Below, in pieces: positions 24,960-33,906 of a stretch of DNA of 64,000 nucleotides (position 1 is its first letter; each line of letters opens with the position of its first letter). The notes beneath the pieces were generated by a model. The model made no database searches. It saw only the letters and a program-made list of their open reading frames with translations, and was not told the origin of the DNA. Origin of the DNA: Streptomyces echinoruber (lineage in GTDB: Bacteria; Actinomycetota; Actinomycetes; Streptomycetales; Streptomycetaceae); NCBI RefSeq assembly GCF_014651135.1, contig NZ_BMWH01000008.1, positions 1-64,000 of the forward strand, read 5' to 3'. Both the position numbers and the translations under genes were made by a program.

Positions 24960-25586
24960 ATGCAGGACGAGTACCGCACCCTCGCCCGCGCGGGCGTGCA
25001 CGAGACCGAGGTCAACCGCTCCCGCTTCCTGTGCTCCCTCGCCCCCGCGGCCACCGAGCGGGAGGCGCAGGACTTCGTCGCCGCGGTCCGGGCGCGGCAC
25101 GCGGACGCCACCCACAACTGCTGGGCCTACGTCATCGGCGCCGACGCCGCGATCCAGAAGGCGAGCGACGACGGCGAACCGGGCGGCACCGCGGGCGTCC
25201 CCATGCTGCAGATGCTGCTGCGCCGCGACATGCGGTACGTCGTCGCCGTCGTCACCCGCTACTACGGCGGCGTCAAACTCGGCGCCGGCGGCCTCATCCG
25301 CGCCTACGGCGGCGCGGTCGGCGCCGCCCTCGACGCCCTGGGCACCGTCACCCGCCGCCGCTTCCGGCTCGCCACGGTGACCGTCGACCACCAGCGCGCC
25401 GGCAAGGTCGAGAACGAACTGCGCGCCGCCGGCCGCGACGTGCGCGGCGTCCGCTACGGCGAGTCGGTCACCCTCGAGCTGGGCCTGCCCGAGGCCGACG
25501 TGGACGCCGTGCGCGCCTGGCTGGCCGACCTGACGGCGGGCACGGCGCGGTTCACGCTGGGCGGGGAGGCGTACGGGGACGCCTGA
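24960..25586 (+). CDS. YigZ/IMPACT family protein
   Basis: A 208-residue protein with an N-terminal UPF0029 domain (NRSRFLCSLAPAATEREAQDF, HNCWAYVIG, SDDGEPGGTAGVPML, and RYYGGVKLGAGGLIRAYGG) and a C-terminal DUF1949 ferredoxin-like domain. The eukaryotic relative IMPACT regulates translation; the bacterial role is unclear. The ATG at 24960 follows a -10-like CATAGGCT at a distance typical of leaderless Streptomyces mRNAs. Confidence 0.92.
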   Translation: MQDEYRTLARAGVHETEVNRSRFLCSLAPAATEREAQDFVAAVRARHADATHNCWAYVIGADAAIQKASDDGEPGGTAGVPMLQMLLRRDMRYVVAVVTRYYGGVKLGAGGLIRAYGGAVGAALDALGTVTRRRFRLATVTVDHQRAGKVENELRAAGRDVRGVRYGESVTLELGLPEADVDAVRAWLADLTAGTARFTLGGEAYGDA

Positions 25587-25614
25587 CGCGGAGGCCGCCC
25601 CCCCGTCCCGGGGG

Positions 25615-25658
25615 CATGCGGGCGACATGCGCACGACATGCGGGCGACATGTGCACGA
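25615..25658. repeat. 22-bp tandem duplication upstream of sbcD
   Basis: Two copies at 25615-25636 and 25637-25658 differ by a single base and each contain two near copies of CATGCG-type 11-mers. They lie about 110 bp before the sbcD start. Confidence 0.85.
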
Positions 25659-25764
25659 CGGACGTGCGCCGGGCGCACGACGGGCGTGCGGCAGGCGGCC
25701 GCGACGGACCGATACGCGAGTGACCGCCCGTGGTGTCAGCTCCGACCGTTAGTCTTCGGGGACC

Positions 25765-26928
25765 ATGAGGCTGCTGCACACGTCCGACTGGCATCTGGGC
25801 CGCGCGTTCCACCGGGTGAGCCTGCTCGACGCCCAGGCCGCGTTCGTCGACCACCTGGTGGCGACGGTGCGCGAGCACGGCGTCGACGCGGTGCTGGTGT
25901 CGGGCGACGTCTACGACCGGGCGGTGCCGCCGCTGGCCGCGGTGGAGCTGTTCGACGACGCGCTGCACCGCCTCGCCGACCTCGGCGTGCCCACGGTGAT
26001 GATCTCCGGCAACCACGACTCGGCCCGCCGCCTCGGCGTCGGCGCCGGCCTCATCGGGCGCGCCGGCATCCACCTGCGCACCGACCCGGCCGGCTGCGGC
26101 ACCCCGGTAGTGCTCGAAGACGCGCACGGCCCGGTCGCCCTCTACGGCCTGCCCTACCTCGAACCGGCCCTGGTCAAGGACGAGTTCGGGGTGGAGAAAC
26201 CGGGCCACGAGGCGGTGCTGGGCGCCGCCATGGACCGGGTGCGCGCCGACCTCGCCACCCGCCCGCGGGGCACCCGCTCCGTCGTCCTCGCGCACGCCTT
26301 CGTCACCGGCGGGCAGGCCAGCGACAGCGAACGGGACATCACGGTCGGCGGTGTCGCCGCCGTCCCGGCCGCCGTCTTCGACGGCGTCGACTACGCGGCC
26401 CTGGGCCACCTGCACGGCTCCCAGGCCCTCACCGAGCGGGTGCGCTACTCCGGCTCCCCGCTGGCGTACTCCTTCTCCGAGGCCGGCCACCGCAAGAGCA
26501 TGTGGCTGGTCGACCTCGGGCCCCGGGGAGAGGTCCGGGCCGAACGCGTCGACTGCCCGGTGCCCCGGCCGCTCGCCCGCCTGCGCGGCCGCCTGGAGGA
26601 CCTGCTCGCCGACCCCGCCCTGGAGCCGCACACCGGCGCCTGGGTCGAGGCCACCCTCACCGACCCGGTGCGTCCCGCCGAGCCCATGGCCCGGCTCACC
26701 GAGCGGTTCCCGCACACCCTCAGCCTCGTCTTCGACCCCGAGCGGGCCCCCGAGGAGCCCGGCGTCTCCTACGCCCGGCGCCTGGCCGGCCGCAGCGACC
26801 AGCAGATCGCGGAGGACTTCGTCGCCCACGTGCGCGGCGCGGGCCCCGACGCGCACGAGCGGGCCGTGCTGCGCGAGGCGTTCGACGCCGTACGCGCCGA
26901 CGCGGCCGTCCGCGAGGTGGCCCGGTGA
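25765..26928 (+). CDS. sbcD: Exonuclease SbcCD subunit D (nuclease)
   Basis: The 387-residue Mre11-like phosphodiesterase subunit, which cuts hairpins and DNA ends with SbcC. Metal-binding motifs appear in order: SDWHLGR (D8, H10), VSGDVYDRAV, ISGNHDSARR, LAHAFVTGG and ALGHLHGSQ. Length is normal. The start ATG at 25765 follows a -10-like TAGTCT closely, suggesting a leaderless mRNA. It is separated from sbcC by only 37 bp on the same strand, an operon conserved across bacteria. Confidence 0.96.
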   Translation: MRLLHTSDWHLGRAFHRVSLLDAQAAFVDHLVATVREHGVDAVLVSGDVYDRAVPPLAAVELFDDALHRLADLGVPTVMISGNHDSARRLGVGAGLIGRAGIHLRTDPAGCGTPVVLEDAHGPVALYGLPYLEPALVKDEFGVEKPGHEAVLGAAMDRVRADLATRPRGTRSVVLAHAFVTGGQASDSERDITVGGVAAVPAAVFDGVDYAALGHLHGSQALTERVRYSGSPLAYSFSEAGHRKSMWLVDLGPRGEVRAERVDCPVPRPLARLRGRLEDLLADPALEPHTGAWVEATLTDPVRPAEPMARLTERFPHTLSLVFDPERAPEEPGVSYARRLAGRSDQQIAEDFVAHVRGAGPDAHERAVLREAFDAVRADAAVREVAR

Positions 26929-26965
26929 CCGCCGCGCCCGCGCACCACACCCACGGGGAGACCGG

Positions 26966-29965
26966 ATGAGGCTGCACCGGCTCGACATCACCGCCTTCGG
27001 GCCCTTCGGCGGCACCCAGAGCGTCGACTTCGACGCGCTGTCGGCCGCCGGGCTGTTCCTGCTGCACGGACCGACCGGCGCCGGCAAGACCTCCGTCCTG
27101 GACGCCGTGTGCTACGCGCTGTACGGCGCGGTCCCCGGCGCCCGCCAGAGCGTCTCCGGGCAGGGCCTGACCCTGCGCAGCGACCACGCCGCGCCCGGCA
27201 CCCGCACCGAGGTCCGCCTCGACCTCACCGTCGCCGGGCGGCGGCTGGAGATCACCCGGCAGCCGCCGTGGGAACGCCCCAAGAAGCGCGGCGCGGGCAC
27301 CACCGTCGAGAAGGCGCAGACCTGGCTGCGCGAGTACGACGCCACCACCGGCACCTGGAAGGACCTCAGCCGCTCCCACCAGGAGGTCGGCGAGGAGATC
27401 ACGCAGCTGCTCGGCATGAGCCGCGAGCAGTTCTGCCAGGTCGTCCTGCTGCCGCAGGGCGACTTCGCGCGCTTCCTGCGCGCCGACGCCGAGACCCGCG
27501 GCCGCCTGCTCGGCCGCCTGTTCGACACCCAGCGCTTCGCCGACGTCGAAAAACACCTCGCCGACCGGCGCCGGAGCACCGAGGCACGGGTGCGCGACGG
27601 GGACGCGGCGCTGCTGGCCGTCGCCCACCGCATGCAGCAGGCCGCGGGCGGCGCCATGGACCTGCCGGAGCCGCAGCCCGGCGAGCCGGGCCTGGCCGAG
27701 GCCGTGCTGACCGCCGCCGCCGTCGCCCGCAGCACCGCGCGCGAGCAGCTCGCGGTCGCCGACTGCCGGCTGGCCGCCGCCGAGACCGCGCAGGCCGCCG
27801 CCGACCAGGCGCTGCAGGAGGCCCGCGAACTGGCCCGGCTGCAGCGGCGGTTCGCCGAGGCGCGGGAGCGCGCCGAGCGGCTCGCCGAACAGGCCGAGGA
27901 GCACCGGCGGGCGCAGGCGCGCAGGGAGCGGGCCCGCAAAGCGGAGACGGTGGCGCCGGCGCTGGAGCTGCGGCAGGCCGCCGACACCGAGTACCGCGCG
28001 GCGGCGCAGGCCGAGGCACGCGCGCGGGCCCTGCTGCCGGACGGGTTCGCGGACGCCGGCGCGGCCGGGCTCGCCGCCGCCGCACGCCGGGCCGCCGAGG
28101 AGCTGGGCGGCCTGGACGCGGCCCGCCGCGCCGAGCGACGCCTCGCCGAACTGGTCGCCGAACGCGCCGACTTGGACCGGCAGGAACGCGCCGACGAGGA
28201 CGCGCTGCGCGAGGCCGAGAGCTGGCTCGCCGAGTGGGAGTCCACCCGCGCGGCCCTGCACACCCGGATCGAGGCGGCCCAGGAGGCGGCCACGCGCGCC
28301 GAGCAGCTCGCCGTCCAGCGCGACCCCGCCCGCCGCCGGCTGGTCGCCGCCCGGCAGCGCGACCAGTTCGCCCGCGACACCGAGGAGGCCCAGGCCCGCG
28401 CCCTCGCCTCCCGCGAACACGCGGTCCGGGCCAAGGCGCACTGGCTGGAACTGAAGGAGCAGCGGCTCAACGGCATCGCCGCCGAACTCGCCGCCCGCCT
28501 CGTCCCCGGCGAGCCGTGCGCCGTCTGCGGCGCCACCGAGCACCCCGCACCCGCCCGCCGCGGCGCCGGGCACGTCGACCGCGAGGCCGAGGAGGACGCC
28601 CTCGCCGCCTACCAGCGGGCCGAGGAGCGGCGCGCCGAGGACGAGCGGCGCCTGGGCGTCGTCCGCGAGGCGCTGGCCGCCGCGACCGCCGAGGCCGGCG
28701 ACACCCCCACCGACCGTCTCGCCGCCGAGGTGGCGGAACTGGAGGAGCGGTACGCCGAGGCACGCCGTGAGGCCTCCGGCCTGCACGCCGCCCACGAGGA
28801 GCTGCGCCGCGCCGAGCAGGAGCGCGAGCAGCGGCTGGCCGCCCGCCAGGAGGCCACGGTGCGCGCCGCCTCCCGAGCGGCCCGCCGCGACACCCTGGAA
28901 CGCGAACGGGCCGCACTGGAGCAGGAGTTGACGCAGGCCCGCGGCGACGCCGAGAGCGTGGCCGCACGCGCCGCGCACCTGGAGCGGCGCACCGCCCTGC
29001 TCACCGAGGCCGCCGAGGCGGCACGCGCCGCCGAGGAGAGCGCCGCCCGGCTGAAGGACGCCGACGGCCGGCTCGCCGAGGCCGCCTTCCGCGCCGGCTT
29101 CGACACCCCGCAGGACGCGGCCGCCGCGCTGCTGGACGACACGGCCCACCGCGAACTGCAGCGCCGCCTGGACGCGTGGCAGACCGAGGAGGCCGCCGTG
29201 CGCGCCGTCCTCGCCGAGGCGGACACCGCGGCCGCCGCCCAGCGGCCGCCCGCCGACCTCGCCGCCGCCGAGCGGGCCGCGGCCGCCGCGGCCCACCGGG
29301 TGCGCGAGGCCGCCTCCGCCCGCGACGCCGCCGCCCGGCGCTGCGCCGAACTCGACCGGCTCTCCGCGCAGGCCGCCGACTGTGCCCGCCGCCTCGCCCC
29401 GCTGCGCGAGGAGTACGACCGCGTGGCCCGCCTGGCCGCCCTCACCGCGGGCACCTCCGCCGACAACTCCCGCCGGATGCGCCTGGAGTCGTACGTGCTC
29501 GCCGCCCGCCTGGAGCAGGTGGCCGCCGCCGCGACCGTGCGCCTGCGGCGCATGTCGTCCGGCCGCTACACCCTGGTCCACTCCGACGACCGCACCGGCC
29601 GCGGCCGCAGCGGTCTCGGGCTGCACGTCGTCGACGCGTGGACGGGCCGGGAGCGGGACACGGCGACCCTGTCCGGCGGCGAGACGTTCTTCGCCTCGCT
29701 CGCGCTCGCCCTCGGCCTGGCGGACGTGGTCACCGAGGAAGCCGGCGGGATCCGGCTGGACACCCTCTTCATCGACGAGGGGTTCGGCAGCCTCGACGAC
29801 CAGACCCTGGACGAGGTCCTCGACGTGCTGGACTCGCTGCGCGAACGCGACCGCAGCGTCGGCATCGTCAGCCACGTCCCCGACCTGCGCCGCCGCATCC
29901 ACGCCCAACTCGAGGTCGTCAAGGGCCGGTCCGGATCGGTGCTGCGGCAGCGCGGCACCGGCTGA
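26966..29965 (+). CDS. sbcC: Exonuclease SbcCD subunit C (SMC-like ATPase)
   Basis: A 999-residue Rad50-like ATPase. The Walker A motif HGPTGAGKTSVLD is near residue 35, and two long Ala/Glu/Arg-rich coiled coils flank a zinc hook with EPCAVCGATEHP (CxxC) near residue 515. The C-terminal half head has the ABC signature LSGGETFFASLALALGLA and Walker B LDTLFIDEGFGSLD. With SbcD it forms the nuclease that opens hairpins and processes double-strand ends. ATG at 26966 follows a GGGGAG site; longer upstream frames only overlap sbcD. Confidence 0.96.
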   Translation: MRLHRLDITAFGPFGGTQSVDFDALSAAGLFLLHGPTGAGKTSVLDAVCYALYGAVPGARQSVSGQGLTLRSDHAAPGTRTEVRLDLTVAGRRLEITRQPPWERPKKRGAGTTVEKAQTWLREYDATTGTWKDLSRSHQEVGEEITQLLGMSREQFCQVVLLPQGDFARFLRADAETRGRLLGRLFDTQRFADVEKHLADRRRSTEARVRDGDAALLAVAHRMQQAAGGAMDLPEPQPGEPGLAEAVLTAAAVARSTAREQLAVADCRLAAAETAQAAADQALQEARELARLQRRFAEARERAERLAEQAEEHRRAQARRERARKAETVAPALELRQAADTEYRAAAQAEARARALLPDGFADAGAAGLAAAARRAAEELGGLDAARRAERRLAELVAERADLDRQERADEDALREAESWLAEWESTRAALHTRIEAAQEAATRAEQLAVQRDPARRRLVAARQRDQFARDTEEAQARALASREHAVRAKAHWLELKEQRLNGIAAELAARLVPGEPCAVCGATEHPAPARRGAGHVDREAEEDALAAYQRAEERRAEDERRLGVVREALAAATAEAGDTPTDRLAAEVAELEERYAEARREASGLHAAHEELRRAEQEREQRLAARQEATVRAASRAARRDTLERERAALEQELTQARGDAESVAARAAHLERRTALLTEAAEAARAAEESAARLKDADGRLAEAAFRAGFDTPQDAAAALLDDTAHRELQRRLDAWQTEEAAVRAVLAEADTAAAAQRPPADLAAAERAAAAAAHRVREAASARDAAARRCAELDRLSAQAADCARRLAPLREEYDRVARLAALTAGTSADNSRRMRLESYVLAARLEQVAAAATVRLRRMSSGRYTLVHSDDRTGRGRSGLGLHVVDAWTGRERDTATLSGGETFFASLALALGLADVVTEEAGGIRLDTLFIDEGFGSLDDQTLDEVLDVLDSLRERDRSVGIVSHVPDLRRRIHAQLEVVKGRSGSVLRQRGTG

Positions 29966-29995
29966 CCCACCGCTGACCGGCGGCGCGGCGGGAGC

Positions 29996-30082
29996 GGATC
30001 ACCGGGAAGGGACCGGCCGGATCACCGGGAAAGCGTCGGCCGAGGAACCGGCCCCGGCCGGACCACCGGGAAGGGACCGGCC
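29996..30082. repeat. Three 23-bp imperfect copies downstream of sbcC
   Basis: Copies at 29996-30018, 30019-30041 and 30060-30082 share GATCACCGGGAA with few differences. The first two are adjacent and the third is 18 bp away. They lie in the gap between the convergent sbcC and DUF885 genes. Confidence 0.8.
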
Positions 30083-30159
30083 GAGAGACCGGTCCCGGCG
30101 GTGGTCCGTGCCGCGGGCCGCCGCGGATCGGAGCCGCCGCGGATCGGAACCGGGGTGGG

Positions 30160-31851
30160 TCAGAGCCGGGACAGCTCGTCCACCAGGTCGTCCAGGCCCA
30201 GCGAGCCCTGGGAGAGGGCCGCCATGTGCCAGGACTTGGGGTCGAAGGAGGCGCCGTGGCGCCGGCGGGCGTTCTCCCGGCCCAGCAGCCAGGCCCGTTC
30301 GCCCAGCTTGTAGCCGATGGCCTGCCCCGGCATGGACAGGTAGCGGGTCAGCTCGCTCACCACGAAGTCCGCCGGCCGGCTGCTGTGCGCGGAGAAGAAC
30401 TCCTGCGCCAGCGCGGGCGTCCAGCGCTCCCCGGGGTGGAAGGGCGAGTCGTCGGGGATGGCCAGCTCCAGGTGCATGCCGATGTCGATGATGACGCGCA
30501 CCGCGCGCATCATCTGGGCGTCCAGGTAGCCGAGCCGGCGCTCCGGGTCGGTGAGGAAGCCGAGTTCGTCCATGAGGCGTTCCGCGTACAGCGCCCAGCC
30601 CTCGGCGTTGGCGCTGACCATGCCGACACTGGCCTGGTAGCGCGAGAGGTCGTGCGCCACGTGCTTCCACTGGGCGAGCTGCAGGTGGTGGCCGGGCACG
30701 CCCTCGTGGTACCAGGTCGACACCAGGTCGTAGACGGGGAAGCGGGTCTGGCCCATCGTCGGCAGCCAGGTGATGCCCGGGCGGGAGAAGTCGTCCGACG
30801 GGGGCGTGTAGTACGGCGCCGCGGCGCTGCCGGGCGGGGCGATGCGGGACTCCACCCGGCGCACCCGCTCGGCCAGGTCGAAGTGGGTGCCGTCGAGCTT
30901 GTCGATCGCCTCGTCCATCAGCGACTGCAGCCAGCGCCGCACCTCGTCGACGCCCTCGATGTGCGTGCCGTGCTCGTCGAGGTGGGCCAGCGCCACCCAC
31001 GGCGTGGCCGCGCCCGGCAGGATCTTCTCGGCCTCCTGCCGCATCTCGCCCAGCAGGCGGTGGTACTCGGACCAGCCGTAGGCGTAGGCCTCGTCCAGGT
31101 CGAGGTCGGTGCCGTTGAAGTAGCGCACCCAGCGGGCGTAGCGCTCGCGGCCCACCACGTCCGGCGCGCCCTCGACCGCGGGCGCGTACACGTCGCGCAT
31201 CCAGTCGCGCAGCGCCACCACGGCCTCGGTCGCCGAGCGGGCCGCCGCGTCCAGCTCGCCGCGCAGCGCCTCGGGGCCGGTGGCGGCGAACTCCTCGAAC
31301 CAGCCGCGCCCGGTGCCGTCCGCGTCCGCCCACTCGCCGAGCTGCTCGACGAAGGTGGCGGTGGCGCGCGGTCCGCCGTACAGCTTGCGCTCCAGGCCGA
31401 GCGCCAGGGACTCCCGGTAGCCCTCCATCGCGGCCGGCACCGCCCGCAGCCGCTCGGCGACCGCGGCCCAGTCCTCCTCGGTGGCGGTGGGCGTCACGGT
31501 GAACACCTGGCGCACCGAGTGGGCGGGGGAGTGCAGGTTGCTGACGGCGCGCAGGGCCTCGTCGGCCTCGTGCACGGCGAGTTCCGCGGTCAGCCGCTCG
31601 CGCAGCAGGCGCGCGCACCGGCGCTCGGCGTCGCTGTCCGCGCCGGGCCGCCGCTCGGCCTCCGCCAGGCGTGCCAGGGTGGTGCGCGCCAGCTCCGCGA
31701 GCGCCTCCTGGCCCGCGGGGGAGGTGTCGGGCAGTCTGCTCGAACTCTCCTTCACGCCGAGGAAGGTGCCGGTGACCGGGTCGAGGGCGACGAGTTCGTC
31801 GACGTAGGCGTCGGCGACCTCGCGGGGCAGCGGGCTTGTGGTCTTGGACAT
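30160..31851 (-). CDS. DUF885 family metallopeptidase-like protein
   Basis: A 563-residue protein of the DUF885 family, which resembles M3-type zinc peptidases. The predicted metal site is HEGVPGHHLQ near residue 365, with the glutamate ligand downstream in NAEGWALYAERLM. The N-terminus lacks a signal peptide, so it acts in the cytoplasm, probably on oligopeptides. ATG 31851 is chosen because GAGG lies about ten bases upstream; an alternative ATG three codons earlier exists. Just upstream is the Lrp gene on the same strand. Confidence 0.87.
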   Translation of the reverse strand: MSKTTSPLPREVADAYVDELVALDPVTGTFLGVKESSSRLPDTSPAGQEALAELARTTLARLAEAERRPGADSDAERRCARLLRERLTAELAVHEADEALRAVSNLHSPAHSVRQVFTVTPTATEEDWAAVAERLRAVPAAMEGYRESLALGLERKLYGGPRATATFVEQLGEWADADGTGRGWFEEFAATGPEALRGELDAAARSATEAVVALRDWMRDVYAPAVEGAPDVVGRERYARWVRYFNGTDLDLDEAYAYGWSEYHRLLGEMRQEAEKILPGAATPWVALAHLDEHGTHIEGVDEVRRWLQSLMDEAIDKLDGTHFDLAERVRRVESRIAPPGSAAAPYYTPPSDDFSRPGITWLPTMGQTRFPVYDLVSTWYHEGVPGHHLQLAQWKHVAHDLSRYQASVGMVSANAEGWALYAERLMDELGFLTDPERRLGYLDAQMMRAVRVIIDIGMHLELAIPDDSPFHPGERWTPALAQEFFSAHSSRPADFVVSELTRYLSMPGQAIGYKLGERAWLLGRENARRRHGASFDPKSWHMAALSQGSLGLDDLVDELSRL

Positions 31852-31894
31852 GCGGACCATCCTCGTACGGCGGCCTCGCCCGCGTCACCCCGAT

Positions 31895-32413
31895 TCAGCT
31901 CTGGGCGTGTCCGCCCCCGCCCGGGCCGGCGCCGGTGCCGGCGCCCGGCGGCAGCAGGGGCCCGCACTCCCACTGCTGGAAGATCAGCCGCGTCTCCACG
32001 CGGGCCACCTCGCGGCGCGCGGTGAACTCGTCGAGCACCAGCCGCTGCAGGTCCGCCATGTCGGCCACGGCCACGTGCACGAGGTAGTCGTCGGGCCCGG
32101 TGACGTGGAAGACGGTCCGCGCCTCCGGCAGCGCCCGGATGCGTTCCACGAACGGCCCGACCAGCTCCCGCCGGTGCGGCCGCACCTGCACCGACAGCAG
32201 CGCCTGCAGGCCCCGCCCGAGCTTGGCGGCGTCCAGTTGCAGCCGGTGCCCGAGGATCACCCCGGCCCGGCGCAGCCGGGTCACCCGGTCCAGGCAGGTC
32301 GACGGCGCGACCCCCACCTGCGCGGCGAGGTCGCGGTAGGTCGTCCGGGCGTCGTTCTGCAGCAGCCGCAGCAGGTGCAGATCCACCGGATCCAGTACGA
32401 CGGAATCGGCCAC
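31895..32413 (-). CDS. Lrp/AsnC family transcriptional regulator
   Basis: A 172-residue regulator: N-terminal helix-turn-helix (LDPVDLHLLRLLQNDARTTY and VGVAPSTCLDRVTRLRRAGVI) and a C-terminal RAM domain (FHVTGPDDYLVHVAVADMADLQRLVLDEF) that binds amino acids. A Gly/Pro-rich tail of ~20 residues is extra. GTG at 32413 gives the expected N-terminus. It is divergent from a sulfur amino-acid PLP enzyme with 60 bp between starts; such pairs are usually substrate-induced or repressed by the Lrp protein. Confidence 0.92.
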   Translation of the reverse strand: MADSVVLDPVDLHLLRLLQNDARTTYRDLAAQVGVAPSTCLDRVTRLRRAGVILGHRLQLDAAKLGRGLQALLSVQVRPHRRELVGPFVERIRALPEARTVFHVTGPDDYLVHVAVADMADLQRLVLDEFTARREVARVETRLIFQQWECGPLLPPGAGTGAGPGGGGHAQS

Positions 32414-32473
32414 CGGCCGAACGTAGCACGGCGCACGGTCCCCGGGACCCGGACGTCGTTCACGCTGCCGCCC

Positions 32474-33682
32474 ATGGACGCAGCGAAGAGGGACGCGCAC
32501 GACGACGTGCGCACCGGTTTCCGGGCACTTGCCACCGAGGCCGTGCACGCCGGCCGCGAGGACCTGACCGGGCAGGGGCTGCACACCCCGCCGATCGACC
32601 TGTCCACCACCTACCCCTCCCACGACAGCCGCGGCGAGGCCGCCCGCCTCGACGCGTTCGCCGCCACCGGTGCCGCCCTGGAGGGCCCGCCGGTCTACGG
32701 GCGGCTGGGCAACCCGACCGTCGCCCGGTTCGAGACCGCGCTGGCCCGGCTGGAGGGCACCGAGGCCGCGGTCGCCTTCGCCAGCGGCATGGCCGCGCTG
32801 ACCGCCGTCCTGCTCGCCCGGGCCTCGCTGGGCCTGCGGCACGTGGTCGCCGTACGCCCCCTGTACGGCTGCAGCGACCACCTGCTCACCGCCGGGCTGC
32901 TGGGAACCGAGGTGACGTGGACCGACCCGGCGGGCATCGGGGACGCGCTGCGCCCGGACACCGGGCTGGTGATGGTGGAGTCCCCGGCCAACCCCACCCT
33001 CGCCGAGGTCGACCTGCGGGCCGTCGCGCACGCCTGCGGATCGGTGCCGCTGCTGGTCGACAACACCTTCGCCACGCCGGTGCTGCAGCGGCCGGCCGAG
33101 CAGGGCGCGCGGCTGGTGCTGCACAGCGCCACCAAGTACCTCGGCGGGCACGGCGACGTGCTGGCGGGCGTGGTGGCCTGCGACGAGGAGTTCGCGCGGC
33201 GGCTGCGGCAGGTCCGCTTCGCCACCGGCGGCGTGCTGCACCCGCTCGCCGGCTACCTGCTGCTGCGCGGCCTGGCCACCCTCCCGGTGCGGGTGCGGGC
33301 CGCCTCCGCCACCGCCGCGGAACTCGCCCGGCGCCTGGCCGCCGACCCGCGTGTGGCGCGCGTGCACTACCCGCGCATCGGCGGCGCCATGGTCTCCTTC
33401 GAGGTGCACGGCGACCCGCACGAGGTCATCGCCGGCGTCCGCCTCATCACGCCCGCCGTCAGCCTCGGCAGTGTCGACACCCTCATCCAGCACCCCGCCT
33501 CCATCAGTCACCGCATCGTCGACGCCGACGACCGCCGGGGCGCCGGCGTCGGCGACCGGCTGCTGCGCCTCTCGGTCGGCCTGGAGGACGTCGACGACCT
33601 GTGGGGCGACCTGGACCGGGCGCTGGGCGCGTGGGCCCGCCGCCCGCGGGGCGCGACGGAGGAGGCTTCCGCCCGCCACTGA
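32474..33682 (+). CDS. Trans-sulfuration family PLP enzyme (cystathionine/methionine gamma-lyase type)
   Basis: A 402-residue Cys/Met-metabolism PLP enzyme. The cofactor lysine lies in HSATKYLGGHGDVLAG, with PPVYGRLGNPTVARFE and the aspartate of PLLVDNTFATP in the expected order, and the SLGSVDTLIQHPAS substrate loop near the end. It cleaves or builds C-S bonds; gamma-lyase and gamma-synthase cannot be separated by eye. The adjacent divergent Lrp regulator suggests amino-acid-controlled catabolism, favouring a lyase. Confidence 0.88.
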   Translation: MDAAKRDAHDDVRTGFRALATEAVHAGREDLTGQGLHTPPIDLSTTYPSHDSRGEAARLDAFAATGAALEGPPVYGRLGNPTVARFETALARLEGTEAAVAFASGMAALTAVLLARASLGLRHVVAVRPLYGCSDHLLTAGLLGTEVTWTDPAGIGDALRPDTGLVMVESPANPTLAEVDLRAVAHACGSVPLLVDNTFATPVLQRPAEQGARLVLHSATKYLGGHGDVLAGVVACDEEFARRLRQVRFATGGVLHPLAGYLLLRGLATLPVRVRAASATAAELARRLAADPRVARVHYPRIGGAMVSFEVHGDPHEVIAGVRLITPAVSLGSVDTLIQHPASISHRIVDADDRRGAGVGDRLLRLSVGLEDVDDLWGDLDRALGAWARRPRGATEEASARH

Positions 33683-33773
33683 CGAGAACAGGGGCCGGCG
33701 CGGGGTCTTCGTCCCGGCCCCGGCCCGGCGCAAAACCGCCGCCCGGGGCCGGGCGGGCCCACGGCGGCCACCC

Positions 33774-33906
33774 CGAACGCCCGGTCCTGAAAGACCAGTT
33801 ACGAGCGCTCGGTCCCGAACTCCCGCTCCTGAAGACCCAGTTCCGAACGTCCTGTCCCGAAAACCCGGTCCCGAACGCCCAGTTCCGGATCCCCGATCCC
33901 GAACGA
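33774..33906. repeat. Degenerate 15-16-bp tandem repeat region
   Basis: Eight or so imperfect copies of a CCCGAACGCCCGGTC-like unit fill the end of the 224-bp gap between two convergent genes. Copies differ by several bases each, so the array is older than the perfect repeats elsewhere in the window. Confidence 0.65.

Noticed and set aside
26720..29908. 1062-codon minus-strand open frame opposite sbcC
   Set aside because: Gly/Val/Gln-rich composition typical of antisense to high-GC genes; sbcC on the plus strand has all motifs.
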